A stretch of 64,000 bases of DNA, from NCBI GenBank assembly GCA_029224785.1, contig JAQXVF010000040.1, positions 50,046 through 114,045 on the forward strand. The letters run 5' to 3'. Of the stretch, positions 1 through 7,744 are shown one piece after another. The notes under the pieces were generated by a model. It searched no databases. It was not told the DNA's origin and was given only the letters and a program-made list of their open reading frames with translations. How positions within the stretch are numbered: position 1 is the stretch's first letter; every line of letters starts with the position of its first letter. Origin of the DNA: Bacillota bacterium (lineage in GTDB: Bacteria; Bacillota; Clostridia; Oscillospirales; Oscillospiraceae). A program made the translations under genes and the position numbers.

Positions 1-751
1 GCTGGCCGGCGGAAAGCGGCTGCGGCCCATTATGGTCTTTGAATTTTGCCGTATGTGCGGCGGGGACTGGAAAAAGGCTGCCCCCTTGGCCGCTGCCATT
101 GAAATGGTCCATACCTACAGCCTGATCCACGACGATCTACCCTGCATGGATAACGATGATCTCCGGAGGGGGCGGCCCACAAACCACAAGGTCTACGGAG
201 AAGCCTTGGCGGTTCTTGCCGGAGACGGTCTCCTGACCGCTGCCTTCCGTTTTCTTGCGGAGGCGGACCTGGATGCCGAAGCCCGAATCCGGGCGGTAGA
301 GGTGCTTTCCCGCTGTGCGGGAGAGCTGGGTATGGTAGGCGGCCAGGTGCTGGACATCCAAAGTGAGCAGCGGCTCTGCACTGAGCAGGAGGTGCTGGAC
401 ATTCAGGCCCGGAAAACCGGCGCGCTGATCCGGGCAGCCTGTCAGTTGGGCGTGATCGCCGCCGGAGGAACGGTACGTCAGTACGATGCCGCCGGAGTAT
501 TTGCCGATCATCTGGGCCTGGCCTTCCAGATCCGGGACGATATGCTGGATGTCATTGGAAGTAAGGAAGAAATGGGCAAATCGGTTGGCTCCGACGAAAC
601 CAAAAACACCTTTGTTCGGCTGTACGGTGTGGAAAACTGCGGAAATCTGGTGAAGGAGCACACAGCTCTTGCTCTTTCCGCTCTGTCTGCCTTTACAGAT
701 TCCCGTTTCCTGACAAGTCTCGCTATTAGCCTTGTGGAAAGAAGAAACTGA
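1..751 (+). CDS. ispA: Polyprenyl (farnesyl/geranylgeranyl) diphosphate synthase, 5'-truncated by window edge
   Basis: Condenses isopentenyl diphosphate with allylic diphosphates in the cytosol to make C15/C20 isoprenoid precursors. The visible reading frame is open from base 2, so the start lies upstream; 249 residues are seen. The conserved GGKRLRP element is at the very beginning, the first Asp-rich motif DDLPCMDNDD at visible residues 44-53, and the second, QIRDDMLD, about two thirds through. Together they fix the family. Chain length specificity (FPP against GGPP) cannot be set from what is visible. The gene ends in a strong hairpin terminator and is convergent with the next gene. Confidence 0.93.
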   Translation, partial: LAGGKRLRPIMVFEFCRMCGGDWKKAAPLAAAIEMVHTYSLIHDDLPCMDNDDLRRGRPTNHKVYGEALAVLAGDGLLTAAFRFLAEADLDAEARIRAVEVLSRCAGELGMVGGQVLDIQSEQRLCTEQEVLDIQARKTGALIRAACQLGVIAAGGTVRQYDAAGVFADHLGLAFQIRDDMLDVIGSKEEMGKSVGSDETKNTFVRLYGVENCGNLVKEHTALALSALSAFTDSRFLTSLAISLVERRN

Positions 752-792
752 AAAAAACTGCTGCCTGTTTGATCACAGGCAGCAGTTTTTTT
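752..792 (+). terminator. Rho-independent terminator after ispA, shared with convergent YbjQ gene
   Basis: Stem 757-768 pairs perfectly with 775-786 (12 bp, ACTGCTGCCTGT arm). It is preceded by an A-run and followed by a T-run, so it can work in both directions between the two convergent genes. Confidence 0.9.
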
Positions 793-1103
793 CACTTCAG
801 TTTGACGGCGGTACCGTAGGCAATGACTTCGGCGGCACCCTGCATGACGGCAGAGGAACCAAACCGGATGTTGATCACCGCATCGGCACCCAGGCTGTTG
901 GCCTCGTCTACCATCCGCTTGGTGGCAATCTGACGGGCTTCCACCAGCATTTCGGTATAGCCCTTGATTTCACCGCCGACCAGCGTTTTCATTCCGGCCA
1001 TAAAGTCCTTTCCAAAGTTTTTGGACTGGACCACAGTGCCCTTCACCAGGCCCAGGGCCTCCACTTCTCTTCCGGGAACATGATCAATATTGAGCAGCAG
1101 CAT
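792..1103 (-). CDS. YbjQ / UPF0145 family protein
   Basis: A 103-residue cytosolic protein of the YbjQ (DUF74, UPF0145) family; molecular role unknown. Family features are the start LLLNIDHVPGREV, the GLVKGTVVQSKN stretch, the central GGEIKGYTEML, and the conserved AxxLGADAVINIRF near the C-terminus. The start at 1103 is chosen because AAGGAGG lies 8 nt upstream; a TTG six codons earlier overlaps that site. The gene overlaps the upstream mini-membrane gene by 20 bp and is last in a four-gene minus-strand cassette led by a MerR-type regulator, so it is probably co-translated with it. Confidence 0.85.
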   Translation of the reverse strand: MLLLNIDHVPGREVEALGLVKGTVVQSKNFGKDFMAGMKTLVGGEIKGYTEMLVEARQIATKRMVDEANSLGADAVINIRFGSSAVMQGAAEVIAYGTAVKLK

Positions 1104-1344
1104 CTTCTTCTCCTCCTTCAATTTCGGTAAGACGGTTTTTCAGTAATATCCAGACAGGGAGCAGACTCCCCAGTTCCAACAACGAGAAAATCAGCAGCAC
1201 GGCGCCCCAAAACCCATCCACATGGTAGAAGCCCCGCAGCAGCAGCTTGATTCCGGCAGAAACCAGAAGAAAAACGGACGCAAGAATCGCACTCTGGATG
1301 GCACCTTTCCGCCGTTCTGCCTGGGCATCAGTATTGTTTGGCAT
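1084..1344 (-). CDS. Small two-helix membrane protein, paralogue of the neighbouring gene
   Basis: An 86-residue protein with two predicted transmembrane helices (about residues 15-34 and 46-66) and a charged cytosolic tail ending RLTEIEGGEEDAAAQY. It is not assignable to a characterised function. The tail matches that of the next upstream small protein and, more loosely, the C-terminus of the MerR-type protein. The start at 1344 (MPNNTD) is supported by GGAGG 6 nt upstream, inside the preceding gene. The coding sequence of its own tail carries the ribosome site and start codon of the YbjQ gene, so translation of the cassette is tightly coupled. Confidence 0.75.
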   Translation of the reverse strand: MPNNTDAQAERRKGAIQSAILASVFLLVSAGIKLLLRGFYHVDGFWGAVLLIFSLLELGSLLPVWILLKNRLTEIEGGEEDAAAQY

Positions 1345-1579
1345 CTTCTTCCTCCCCGCCATCAATTTCCTTGAGCCTCTGGCGCAGAGCCAAAAGGACG
1401 CCGATCAACACTGCGATAACGGGAACGCCGTAAATCACGATTATCAGAACTGCCGCGGGGATTCCGGGCATTTCTCCTCTCATTGCCATGATCAGAACGA
1501 GCAGATAGGCAAGAATGCCAGCCAAAGCAAGCAGCGCACAGACCACCGCGGGGATTTTCTTTTTAGTAGTTTTTTGCAT
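1328..1579 (-). CDS. Small two-helix membrane protein with EI-GGE tail
   Basis: An 83-residue protein with a basic N-terminus (QKTTKKK), hydrophobic helices at about 9-31 and 41-64, and the tail RLKEIDGGEEEDAKQY. The function is unknown. It resembles the following gene in size, topology and tail, suggesting tandem duplication. It overlaps the MerR-type gene upstream by 17 bp and its paralogue downstream by 17 bp. The ribosome site is AGGGAG about 9 nt before the ATG. Such mini membrane proteins next to a membrane-anchored regulator could act as its partners or antagonists; that is inference only. Confidence 0.75.
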   Translation of the reverse strand: MQKTTKKKIPAVVCALLALAGILAYLLVLIMAMRGEMPGIPAAVLIIVIYGVPVIAVLIGVLLALRQRLKEIDGGEEEDAKQY

Positions 1580-2213
1580 CGTTCATTTCTCCCTTCTTGA
1601 TTTCTCCGATCCGCTGCAAAAGCGCCAGAACCGCTCCAAATCCGACAGCGGCAAACAGCCCTACAATCAGCAGAAGAAACCATCCGGGAGGGGACGCCTC
1701 CGGCGATGTTCGATAGGCCCAGAAAAGGAATGCACTGAGGCAAACCATCAGGACAACCACCCCTGCGGTGACAACCACCGGGGCAATGTACAGCACTCGG
1801 ATGTCCTCCTCCTGCCTGTTTTGGAAGGACACGCCCTCCTCTTCCAGCTTTTCCATGCGGTCAAGGATCGACTCCGCATCCAGAGAAGACACCGGGATCT
1901 CCTGATTCTGCAGTTCCCGGCACAGCGTCATGGACTGTTCCAGATTACGCTGCTCCCGTTCCAGGCTGATCAACTGGCGGCGCATTCCGTCTCCTACGGT
2001 ATGTACCCCTGCGAACATCTGCCGGATCTCCTCAATGGGAAACCCCATCTTCCGAAAAAGCTTGATCCTGCGGAGGATCCGCACATCTTCCTCGCCATAA
2101 TCCCGGTATCCGTTTTCGGAGTTTCTGGCAGGGGAGAGAAGCCCCTGCGCTTCATAAAAACGGATATTCTTTTTTGTGATCCCGGCAAGAGTCTCAACCT
2201 CGTTGATTTTCAC
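1563..2213 (-). CDS. MerR-family regulator with C-terminal membrane domain
   Basis: A DNA-binding protein of about 216 residues. The N-terminal MerR helix-turn-helix carries TLAGITKKNIRFYE and NGYRDY (about residues 7-40), followed by a coiled-coil dimerisation segment (about 75-135) and two predicted transmembrane helices near residues 142-165 and 178-198. The membrane part replaces the usual effector domain, which suggests sensing of an envelope signal or control by a membrane partner. The start is GTG at 2213, with GAGAGGCGG upstream. The C-terminal tail RIGEIKKGEMNDAKNY resembles those of the two small downstream membrane proteins. It is first gene of the cassette. Confidence 0.85.
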   Translation of the reverse strand: MKINEVETLAGITKKNIRFYEAQGLLSPARNSENGYRDYGEEDVRILRRIKLFRKMGFPIEEIRQMFAGVHTVGDGMRRQLISLEREQRNLEQSMTLCRELQNQEIPVSSLDAESILDRMEKLEEEGVSFQNRQEEDIRVLYIAPVVVTAGVVVLMVCLSAFLFWAYRTSPEASPPGWFLLLIVGLFAAVGFGAVLALLQRIGEIKKGEMNDAKNY

Positions 2214-2297
2214 GGCTTCACCGCCTCTCTGAGCCTCAGTATAAACCATCCACAAAGGGGAAAGTCAATAGTAAAATCAAATATTTGTCATTTTTTA

Positions 2298-3170
2298 TCA
2301 GAATTTACCATGTCCGCCACCGTGCCGAACGCCTCCGCTGCTGCGGTGCACGGAGCTTCCGCCTCCAGAGCGTCCGCTGCCGCCGGAGGAACCGGTGGAA
2401 CGGGGTGTCCGGCTGGTGTGACTGCCCACCAGGATATCCATATGAGAAGTGATGTTTACATTTCCCTTCAAATAGCTCTGTGCGCCGCGCTGGGGAACGG
2501 CGGTATTCATACTCTTTTTCAGTCCTGCAAGGGTAATTCCTCCGGCAGCCGCTCCGATGCCCAGGGCAATCAGAAAACGGATCAGATAATCCGTCCATGA
2601 GGACCGGTCCTCGCCGTAGTGGATCACTTCTTCTGCCGTGCCGCCCTCATAGGATCCGGGTCCCACATATTCCGTGGTAAACCCGTCCACCGGGGAGCCG
2701 TTTTGGAAGGCCTTCAGATACCCCTCCAGACTGCTCAGATAGATACAGAAGGCATCATAGTAGTTCCCGTCGGAGAGCTCTCCGGCCATATCGGAAAACA
2801 CAGACTCGATCCCGTAATCCGTCAGGGCATAGATGCCGTCACCGCAGGTGCTGATGGCCCAATCCCGGTATTCCATGGAGAGCAGAAACAGGATTCCGCT
2901 GTGATCCTCTCCGATGCCATAGCCGTTTTCATCGTAGTAATCGTCTGCATATCCTTCCGGATCCTGTCCGTCCATGCTGTAGACGGTATAGATCACCACA
3001 TCGATTCCGTATGTCTCCGCCAGTTCCTCCGCCTTCTGCTCCAGGGATTCCTGCTGGGAATCGGACAGCAGGCCTGCATCATCCACCACCTTGGGCGCAG
3101 CAGCAAAAGCTCCGGGTGCCATCACCAGTACCAGAGCCAGGATCAGCAGAATTGCACTGACTTTTTTCAT
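2298..3170 (-). CDS. TPM-domain (YgcG-like) secreted/membrane protein with Gly/Ser-rich tail
   Basis: About 290 residues. A signal peptide (KKVSAILLILALVLVMAPGAFA) is followed by a TPM domain starting KVVDDAGLLSDSQQ and extending to about residue 160. A transmembrane helix near residue 215 (FLIALGIGAAAGG) and a low-complexity tail rich in Gly, Ser, Arg and His ending GGGHGKF complete it. TPM proteins sit outside the membrane; in bacteria their role is poorly defined (photosystem repair in plants, stress or phosphatase-like activity proposed). The start at 3170 has GAGGAG 9 nt upstream. It lies 13 bp after the zinc-ribbon gene, so the two are an operon. Confidence 0.85.
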   Translation of the reverse strand: MKKVSAILLILALVLVMAPGAFAAAPKVVDDAGLLSDSQQESLEQKAEELAETYGIDVVIYTVYSMDGQDPEGYADDYYDENGYGIGEDHSGILFLLSMEYRDWAISTCGDGIYALTDYGIESVFSDMAGELSDGNYYDAFCIYLSSLEGYLKAFQNGSPVDGFTTEYVGPGSYEGGTAEEVIHYGEDRSSWTDYLIRFLIALGIGAAAGGITLAGLKKSMNTAVPQRGAQSYLKGNVNITSHMDILVGSHTSRTPRSTGSSGGSGRSGGGSSVHRSSGGVRHGGGHGKF

Positions 3171-3183
3171 CCTCTTCATCTCC

Positions 3184-4269
3184 TCAGAACAGAAGCTGCA
3201 GCAGTGTGACCGCCGCCGTGACCGCGCCGCACACTCCCCAGAACCAGGCGGCACAGCGCTGCCGGGAAACGGGGAAGGAGCCGGTCATCTTGCCGGTCTG
3301 TCCATTCATGGCAAAGGTGTAGAGCTTGCCCTCATACCGGGTGGTCAGCAGCCAAACCGGGAAGAGGACGTATCTTGCCCTTCCGTGGGTCACGCCGGTC
3401 TTTACGGAGGTTCTCGCCACTGCGCCGTAGCCCATGCAGCTATTGCGAAGGTGTGCATCCATCGTCTCCTCCACCCGCTGACGGATCCGCTCCCGGCCAA
3501 TCTCCGCCTCCACATCGTATTTGTCCGCAAAATAGCCGGACAGATACGCCGTATCAAAGGGGATGATCTGGGATGCATCAAAGGGCTCGATGGACTCCAT
3601 GATGGCATTGTCCAGCTTGCTGGATCCGTCCATGGGAATCCCCTCGAAGTCCGCCTCTCCGTTCCGCACCAACAGGTACTGATCCGTTTTGGTATAATGA
3701 TATCGGCTGTCCGACCATGTCATGACCCGGGTTCCGGTATACCGGGCATTTTCCTTTCCGGTGCAATCATACAGCCAGAACGGTGCATAGATGCCTGTGA
3801 TCCGTTCGATCCGCTGCTCCTGAGTAAAGAACTTCGGCAGCAGTTTTTTCGTTCCGCACAGCTTCAGGAACGCCTCCTGGGCTTCCTTTTTGCTTTTTTT
3901 GAAAGGGATCAATCCGTCCGGCCGGAGGCCTCCGGAGAGCCGCTGGGGCAGCACAGCCGGGTTTTCACAGAAGGGACAGAAGGTTGCCGTGGTCTGTGCA
4001 TCCGTCAAAAGCTCACCGCTGCAGGCCGGGCAGACAAACACCTGTACGGCATTCTTCTCCTCGCTGTCCCATTCGGCAACGGTTCCGTCCTCCCAGACAA
4101 AGGCATCCTCGCTGCCTTCCAGGATGGAGTCATTGTATGCCTGTACATCCGCCACGTCGAAGCTGCTGCCGCAATACTCGCAGGTCATTTTCTGGTTCTC
4201 GCTGCCGAACACCATAGGTGCATCGCAGTTCGGGCATTTGTATTCCAGGATTTTTGCTTTCTCTTCCAC
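3184..4269 (-). CDS. Double zinc-ribbon membrane-anchored protein
   Basis: About 361 residues. Two Cys4 ribbons stand at the N-terminal end: CPNC with CEYC (about residues 12-34) and CPAC with CPFC (about 80-97). A long mixed domain follows with LIPFKKSKKEAQEAF and IYAPFWLYDC, and one C-terminal helix (AAWFWGVCGAVTAAVTLLQLLF). This architecture is common next to TPM-domain genes in Clostridia; no enzymatic role is established. Two GTG codons (4278 and 4269) are possible starts; the downstream one has better spacing to AGAGG. The gene is probably co-transcribed with the TPM gene. Confidence 0.8.
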   Translation of the reverse strand: MEEKAKILEYKCPNCDAPMVFGSENQKMTCEYCGSSFDVADVQAYNDSILEGSEDAFVWEDGTVAEWDSEEKNAVQVFVCPACSGELLTDAQTTATFCPFCENPAVLPQRLSGGLRPDGLIPFKKSKKEAQEAFLKLCGTKKLLPKFFTQEQRIERITGIYAPFWLYDCTGKENARYTGTRVMTWSDSRYHYTKTDQYLLVRNGEADFEGIPMDGSSKLDNAIMESIEPFDASQIIPFDTAYLSGYFADKYDVEAEIGRERIRQRVEETMDAHLRNSCMGYGAVARTSVKTGVTHGRARYVLFPVWLLTTRYEGKLYTFAMNGQTGKMTGSFPVSRQRCAAWFWGVCGAVTAAVTLLQLLF

Positions 4270-4377
4270 GGTTACCACCTCTTTCTATGTAATTCTACCA
4301 CGGGAGCCTGGAAAAATCAATCCGCCGCAGGACAGAATAGCGGAAACCGTGTCAAAACGACACGGTTTCCCAGAGGA

Positions 4378-4974
4378 TTACAGATCGAAAGCCGGATTCA
4401 TGAAATATACATTCTTTTGATTCAGCTTTTCCCGAAGAAGCTCCAGCGCTTCGCCGAATCTCTGGAAATGAACGATCTCCCGCTCCCGCAGGAACTTGAT
4501 TACGTCGTTCACATCCGGGTCATCGCTGATCCGAAGGATGTTGTCGTAGGTCACCCTTGCCTTCTGCTCTGCTGCCAGGTCCTCCGTCAGGTCTGCAATG
4601 GGATCTCCCTTTACTGCTATGGTGGCGGCGCTCCATGGGGTTCCGGCGGCGGAATTGGGATAAACGCCGGCGGTGTGGTCCACAAAGTAGGGGGCAAAGG
4701 CCGGATCTTTATACTGTTCATCCTTCATATTCCGGGTTAACTGGTGAACAATGGCGCCGATCATTTCCAGATGTCCCAGCTCCTCAGTACCGATATCGGT
4801 CAGGACCCCCTTCAGCTCGTCAAAGGGCATACTGAACCGCTGAGAAAGGTAGCGCAGGGAGGCTCCCAGCTCACCGTCGGGGCCACCGTACTGGCTGATG
4901 ATGATCCGGGCAAGGCGGGGATTGGGACGGTCGATCTTGACAGGATACTGCAGCATTTTTTCATATTGAAACAT
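4378..4974 (-). CDS. cotJC: Spore coat protein CotJC, manganese-catalase family
   Basis: A 198-residue ferritin-like protein of the inner spore coat. Manganese catalase features are the metal-ligand helices: QYGGPDGELGASLRYLSQRF, then GTEELGHLEMIGAIVHQL with its ExxH, and later EQKARVTYDNIL and EREIVHFQRFGEAL. Family members may detoxify peroxide in the spore coat. The start at 4974 is 2 nt after the stop of the CotJA-JB gene, with GGGGGGTG as ribosome site inside that gene. CotJ operons are transcribed in the mother cell by sigma-E in Bacillus; sigE lies 13 kb away in this window. Confidence 0.93.
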   Translation of the reverse strand: MFQYEKMLQYPVKIDRPNPRLARIIISQYGGPDGELGASLRYLSQRFSMPFDELKGVLTDIGTEELGHLEMIGAIVHQLTRNMKDEQYKDPAFAPYFVDHTAGVYPNSAAGTPWSAATIAVKGDPIADLTEDLAAEQKARVTYDNILRISDDPDVNDVIKFLREREIVHFQRFGEALELLREKLNQKNVYFMNPAFDL

Positions 4975-4976
4975 GA

Positions 4977-5423
4977 TTACACCCCCCGATTTGCCGCATA
5001 TTCCCAAGGCCACGGGTCACAGATCCAGGTAAATCGGTCGGATTCCTCCGGCGTGGCATGGTCTATGGGTCCGTGGCACTTCACATACTCCTCCCGGGCA
5101 TCGTGGAATTCCCTCTGCATTTTCCGGTATGCATCCAGAGCTTTTCGATCCTCCCGGTGGGTATTCAGATACAGCCCAAGCTCCGTCAGCGCAAACCGAA
5201 GCTGCTGGAGCTGAACCATAGGGGACTGCCTTTTTTCGCAGCGGTTGACCATCCCCATGAAAGGAAGATCCAGCCCCGGGTACAGTGTACCCCGGATCAG
5301 GGCTTTTCCCTGTGAATACGTCGGAGGATCCTCCAGTTGAAAGGGAACATAGGGGTTCGCCAGGGGAGCGGGACATGGCAGCCGCCCCATATTCGGCGAT
5401 TTTTCGTGGTTTCCTGAATTCAA
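4977..5423 (-). CDS. cotJB: CotJA-CotJB fusion, spore coat assembly protein
   Basis: A single 148-residue frame contains both small coat proteins normally encoded separately. Residues about 20-55 are CotJA-like (PLANPYVPFQ, KALIRGTLYPGLDLPF). Residues about 69-146 are CotJB-like (LRFALTELGLYLNTH, ending SDRFTWICDPWPWEY). No stop separates them. The likely start is TTG at 5423, 8 nt after GGGAGG; an internal ATG at residue 69 could give CotJB alone but has only a weak ribosome site (AAAGGCAG). It is immediately upstream of cotJC. A fusion through loss of a stop codon is the simplest origin; a base error in the sequence cannot be excluded. Confidence 0.85.
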   Translation of the reverse strand: MNSGNHEKSPNMGRLPCPAPLANPYVPFQLEDPPTYSQGKALIRGTLYPGLDLPFMGMVNRCEKRQSPMVQLQQLRFALTELGLYLNTHREDRKALDAYRKMQREFHDAREEYVKCHGPIDHATPEESDRFTWICDPWPWEYAANRGV

Positions 5424-5469
5424 GTTTCATTCCTCCCGTCATTTCTGTTTGGAACAGTCGTTCCGGGTA

Positions 5470-5524
5470 ATTCTATGCCGGAACCTGACAGAAAGTTCAA
5501 ACAGAACTCCCGGGCGCATAGAAT
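5470..5524. promoter_or_regulatory. Divergent candidate sporulation promoters between cotJ and cwlD
   Basis: The octamer CATAGAAT, close to the sigma-E -10 consensus (CATACAAT type), occurs once in each orientation: 5517-5524 toward cwlD and 5477-5470 toward cotJ. Convincing -35 elements were not found, so this is a candidate only. Confidence 0.35.
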
Positions 5525-5541
5525 GCACAGAGGTGTTGCCT

Positions 5542-6255
5542 ATGAAAAAAGCCGGGACCATATTTCTTCTGTGCATACTGTATCTCGGAACTGCGTTTGT
5601 GTTTTTCCTCCTCTGCGCAGCGGGGAACCGGGTTGTGACAGTGGTTTCCGATCAGATCGAGGATTCCCGGCGAATCTGCATCATTCTGGATGCCGGACAC
5701 GGCGGTGAGGACGGAGGTGCCATTTCCTGTACCGGAAAACCGGAAAGCAGCTACAACCTGCAGATCGCCCTGAGACTGGAATGCGTGCTCAATCTCATGG
5801 GATTGAAAACGGAAATGATCCGCCGGACGGATACCTCCGTATACACGGAGGGCGCAACCATCGCATCCAAAAAAGTGTCCGATCTGAAAGCCCGGGTGAA
5901 AACGGTCAATCAGACGCCCGACGGACTGCTTGTCAGCATCCACCAGAACACCTTTCCCGACCGTCGCTGCAGCGGCGCGCAGGTGTTCTATGCCTCGGAT
6001 GAAGGCAGCAAGGCTCTTGCAAAGGACCTGCAGGATGCCATTTGCCGAATCCTCAATCCCGACAGTCACCGGAAGGCCAAACAATCCTCCGGCGTTTACC
6101 TGATGGACCGGATCACCTGTCCGGGAATCCTGGTAGAATGCGGTTTTCTGTCCAATCCGGAAGAGGAGGCCCTGCTGGCAAGTCCCGCCTATCAAAAGAA
6201 AATCAGCGGTGTCATTGCTGCCGCTGTCAGCACATATTGTGCAAAGAAGGATTGA
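5542..6255 (+). CDS. cwlD: N-acetylmuramoyl-L-alanine amidase CwlD (spore cortex)
   Basis: A 237-residue zinc amidase (Amidase_3). An N-terminal hydrophobic segment (residues about 4-26) anchors or exports it. Zinc and catalytic signatures follow: ILDAGHGGEDGGA, the glutamate in PESSYNLQ, the second histidine in LVSIHQNTF, and the terminal ILVECGFLSN glutamate. CwlD cleaves peptide side chains so that muramic-delta-lactam can form in spore cortex peptidoglycan. The start at 5542 has AGAGGTG 6 nt upstream. It is divergent from the cotJ genes, and length and topology fit CwlD better than vegetative amidases, which carry wall-binding repeats. Confidence 0.9.
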   Translation: MKKAGTIFLLCILYLGTAFVFFLLCAAGNRVVTVVSDQIEDSRRICIILDAGHGGEDGGAISCTGKPESSYNLQIALRLECVLNLMGLKTEMIRRTDTSVYTEGATIASKKVSDLKARVKTVNQTPDGLLVSIHQNTFPDRRCSGAQVFYASDEGSKALAKDLQDAICRILNPDSHRKAKQSSGVYLMDRITCPGILVECGFLSNPEEEALLASPAYQKKISGVIAAAVSTYCAKKD

Positions 6256-6281
6256 CCCGGGCAGCGATTCTTTGGTATAAT
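6252..6281 (+). promoter_or_regulatory. Sigma-A type promoter of radA
   Basis: TTGACC at 6252-6257 and TATAAT at 6276-6281 are separated by 18 bp, and stand 25 bp before the radA start. It overlaps the end of cwlD. Confidence 0.75.
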
Positions 6282-6306
6282 AGCAAAAAAACAAAGGAGC
6301 AGGGAA

Positions 6307-7668
6307 ATGGCAAAAGCAAAAATGGTGTATTTCTGCACGCAATGCGGAAACGAAACGCCCAAGTGGCAGGGCCGCTGTCCTGCCTGCGGCGCGTGGAATT
6401 CCATGGAAGAACATATTGAAAAGCCCAGTGCGCCGGGCCGGAGTACCTCTTCACCTGTGGGTCTCAGCCGGCAGCCCAAAAGCCTTCGGGAAATCGGAAC
6501 GGATCAGGAGATCCGCTTCACCACCGGAATGGCAGAGCTGGACCGGGTGCTGGGAGGCGGCGCTGTGGAGGGGTCCCTGGTGCTGGTGGGAGGCGCCCCG
6601 GGCATCGGCAAATCCACCCTGCTGCTGCAGATCTGCTCCTGCCTGTGCCGGGAGAGGAAGGTGCTGTACGTTTCCGGCGAGGAAAGCGAACGCCAGATCA
6701 AGCTCCGGGCTCAGCGGCTTCAGGTGACTACGGACGGCCTTCTGATCCTGTCCGAAACCCGGCTGTCGGACATTCTGGAATCGGTGGAGCAGTCCGCGCC
6801 GGATATTCTGATCGTGGACTCCATCCAAACTCTGTACAATGAAAACAATGAGTCCTCTCCGGGAAGCGTTTCCCAGGTGAAGGATTGCACCATGGCCCTG
6901 ATGCACCTGTCCAAAAGTCGGGGAATTACGGTATTCGTTGTGGGGCACATCAACAAGGACGGTGCCATCGCCGGCCCGAAAGTCCTGGAGCACATGGTGG
7001 ACTGCGTTTTGTATTTCGAAGGAGATCCCAACTCCACCTACCGGCTTCTGCGGGCCGCAAAGAACCGGTTTGGCTCCACCAACGAGATCGGCGTCTTTGA
7101 AATGGCCGATGCCGGCCTGGAGGAGGTGCCCAACCCCTCCCAGATGCTTCTGGAAGGACGGCCGGAAAATGCCTGCGGCACCTGTGTTGCCTGTGTGATG
7201 GAGGGGACCCGTCCGGTTCTGGCGGAAGTGCAGGCGTTGGTCGCCAAGACCACCTTCAATGTGCCCAGACGCGCCGCAGACGGCTTTGATTTCAACCGGG
7301 CCGTTCTTCTCCTTGCGGTTGCGGAAAAGCGGGCAGGGATGAAGCTGAGCCTTTTCGACGCTTACATCAACGTCATTGGCGGTCTGCGGCTGGACGAGCC
7401 GGGGGCGGACCTGCCGGTGATCCTTGCCGTGGCGTCCTCCTATCGGGACACCGCCATCGACAGTCATCTTGCCGCCATCGGGGAAGTGGGTTTGACCGGA
7501 GAGATCCGCGCTGTCTCCCACATGAACCAGCGGCTGGGAGAGGTGGTCCGCCTTGGCTTCCACAAAGTCATCATTCCCCGGGTCGGAACAGAGAAGCTGG
7601 TAATCCCCCAGGGATTGGAGGTCTTTCGGGTAAGAAACATCCGGGAAGCCATCGAGACGGTGCTGTAA
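6307..7668 (+). CDS. radA: DNA repair ATPase RadA/Sms
   Basis: A 453-residue RecA-related, DnaB-like branch-migration motor that processes recombination intermediates. A Cys4 zinc finger (C10, C13, C24, C27) is followed by a RecA core with Walker A GGAPGIGKS (95-103), the diagnostic KNRFG motif at 252-256, and a Lon-protease-like C-terminal domain with VGLTGEIRAV. Length and order are standard. AAGGAG stands 7 nt before the ATG. It has its own promoter and is followed by a stem-loop shared with a convergent recombinase gene. Confidence 0.97.
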   Translation: MAKAKMVYFCTQCGNETPKWQGRCPACGAWNSMEEHIEKPSAPGRSTSSPVGLSRQPKSLREIGTDQEIRFTTGMAELDRVLGGGAVEGSLVLVGGAPGIGKSTLLLQICSCLCRERKVLYVSGEESERQIKLRAQRLQVTTDGLLILSETRLSDILESVEQSAPDILIVDSIQTLYNENNESSPGSVSQVKDCTMALMHLSKSRGITVFVVGHINKDGAIAGPKVLEHMVDCVLYFEGDPNSTYRLLRAAKNRFGSTNEIGVFEMADAGLEEVPNPSQMLLEGRPENACGTCVACVMEGTRPVLAEVQALVAKTTFNVPRRAADGFDFNRAVLLLAVAEKRAGMKLSLFDAYINVIGGLRLDEPGADLPVILAVASSYRDTAIDSHLAAIGEVGLTGEIRAVSHMNQRLGEVVRLGFHKVIIPRVGTEKLVIPQGLEVFRVRNIREAIETVL

Positions 7669-7696
7669 AGCAGAAATACTGCACGATAGAATAGAG

Positions 7697-7721
7697 AAGG
7701 GAGGACGTATTGTCCTCCCTT
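7697..7721 (+). terminator. Stem-loop between radA and convergent recombinase
   Basis: Perfect 10-bp stem (7697-7706 with 7712-7721, arm AAGGGAGGAC) and a 5-nt loop. The T-tract is short, so termination is likely but not certain. Confidence 0.65.
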
Positions 7722-7744
7722 ATGTACTCCACTTGGTGAGTGTT

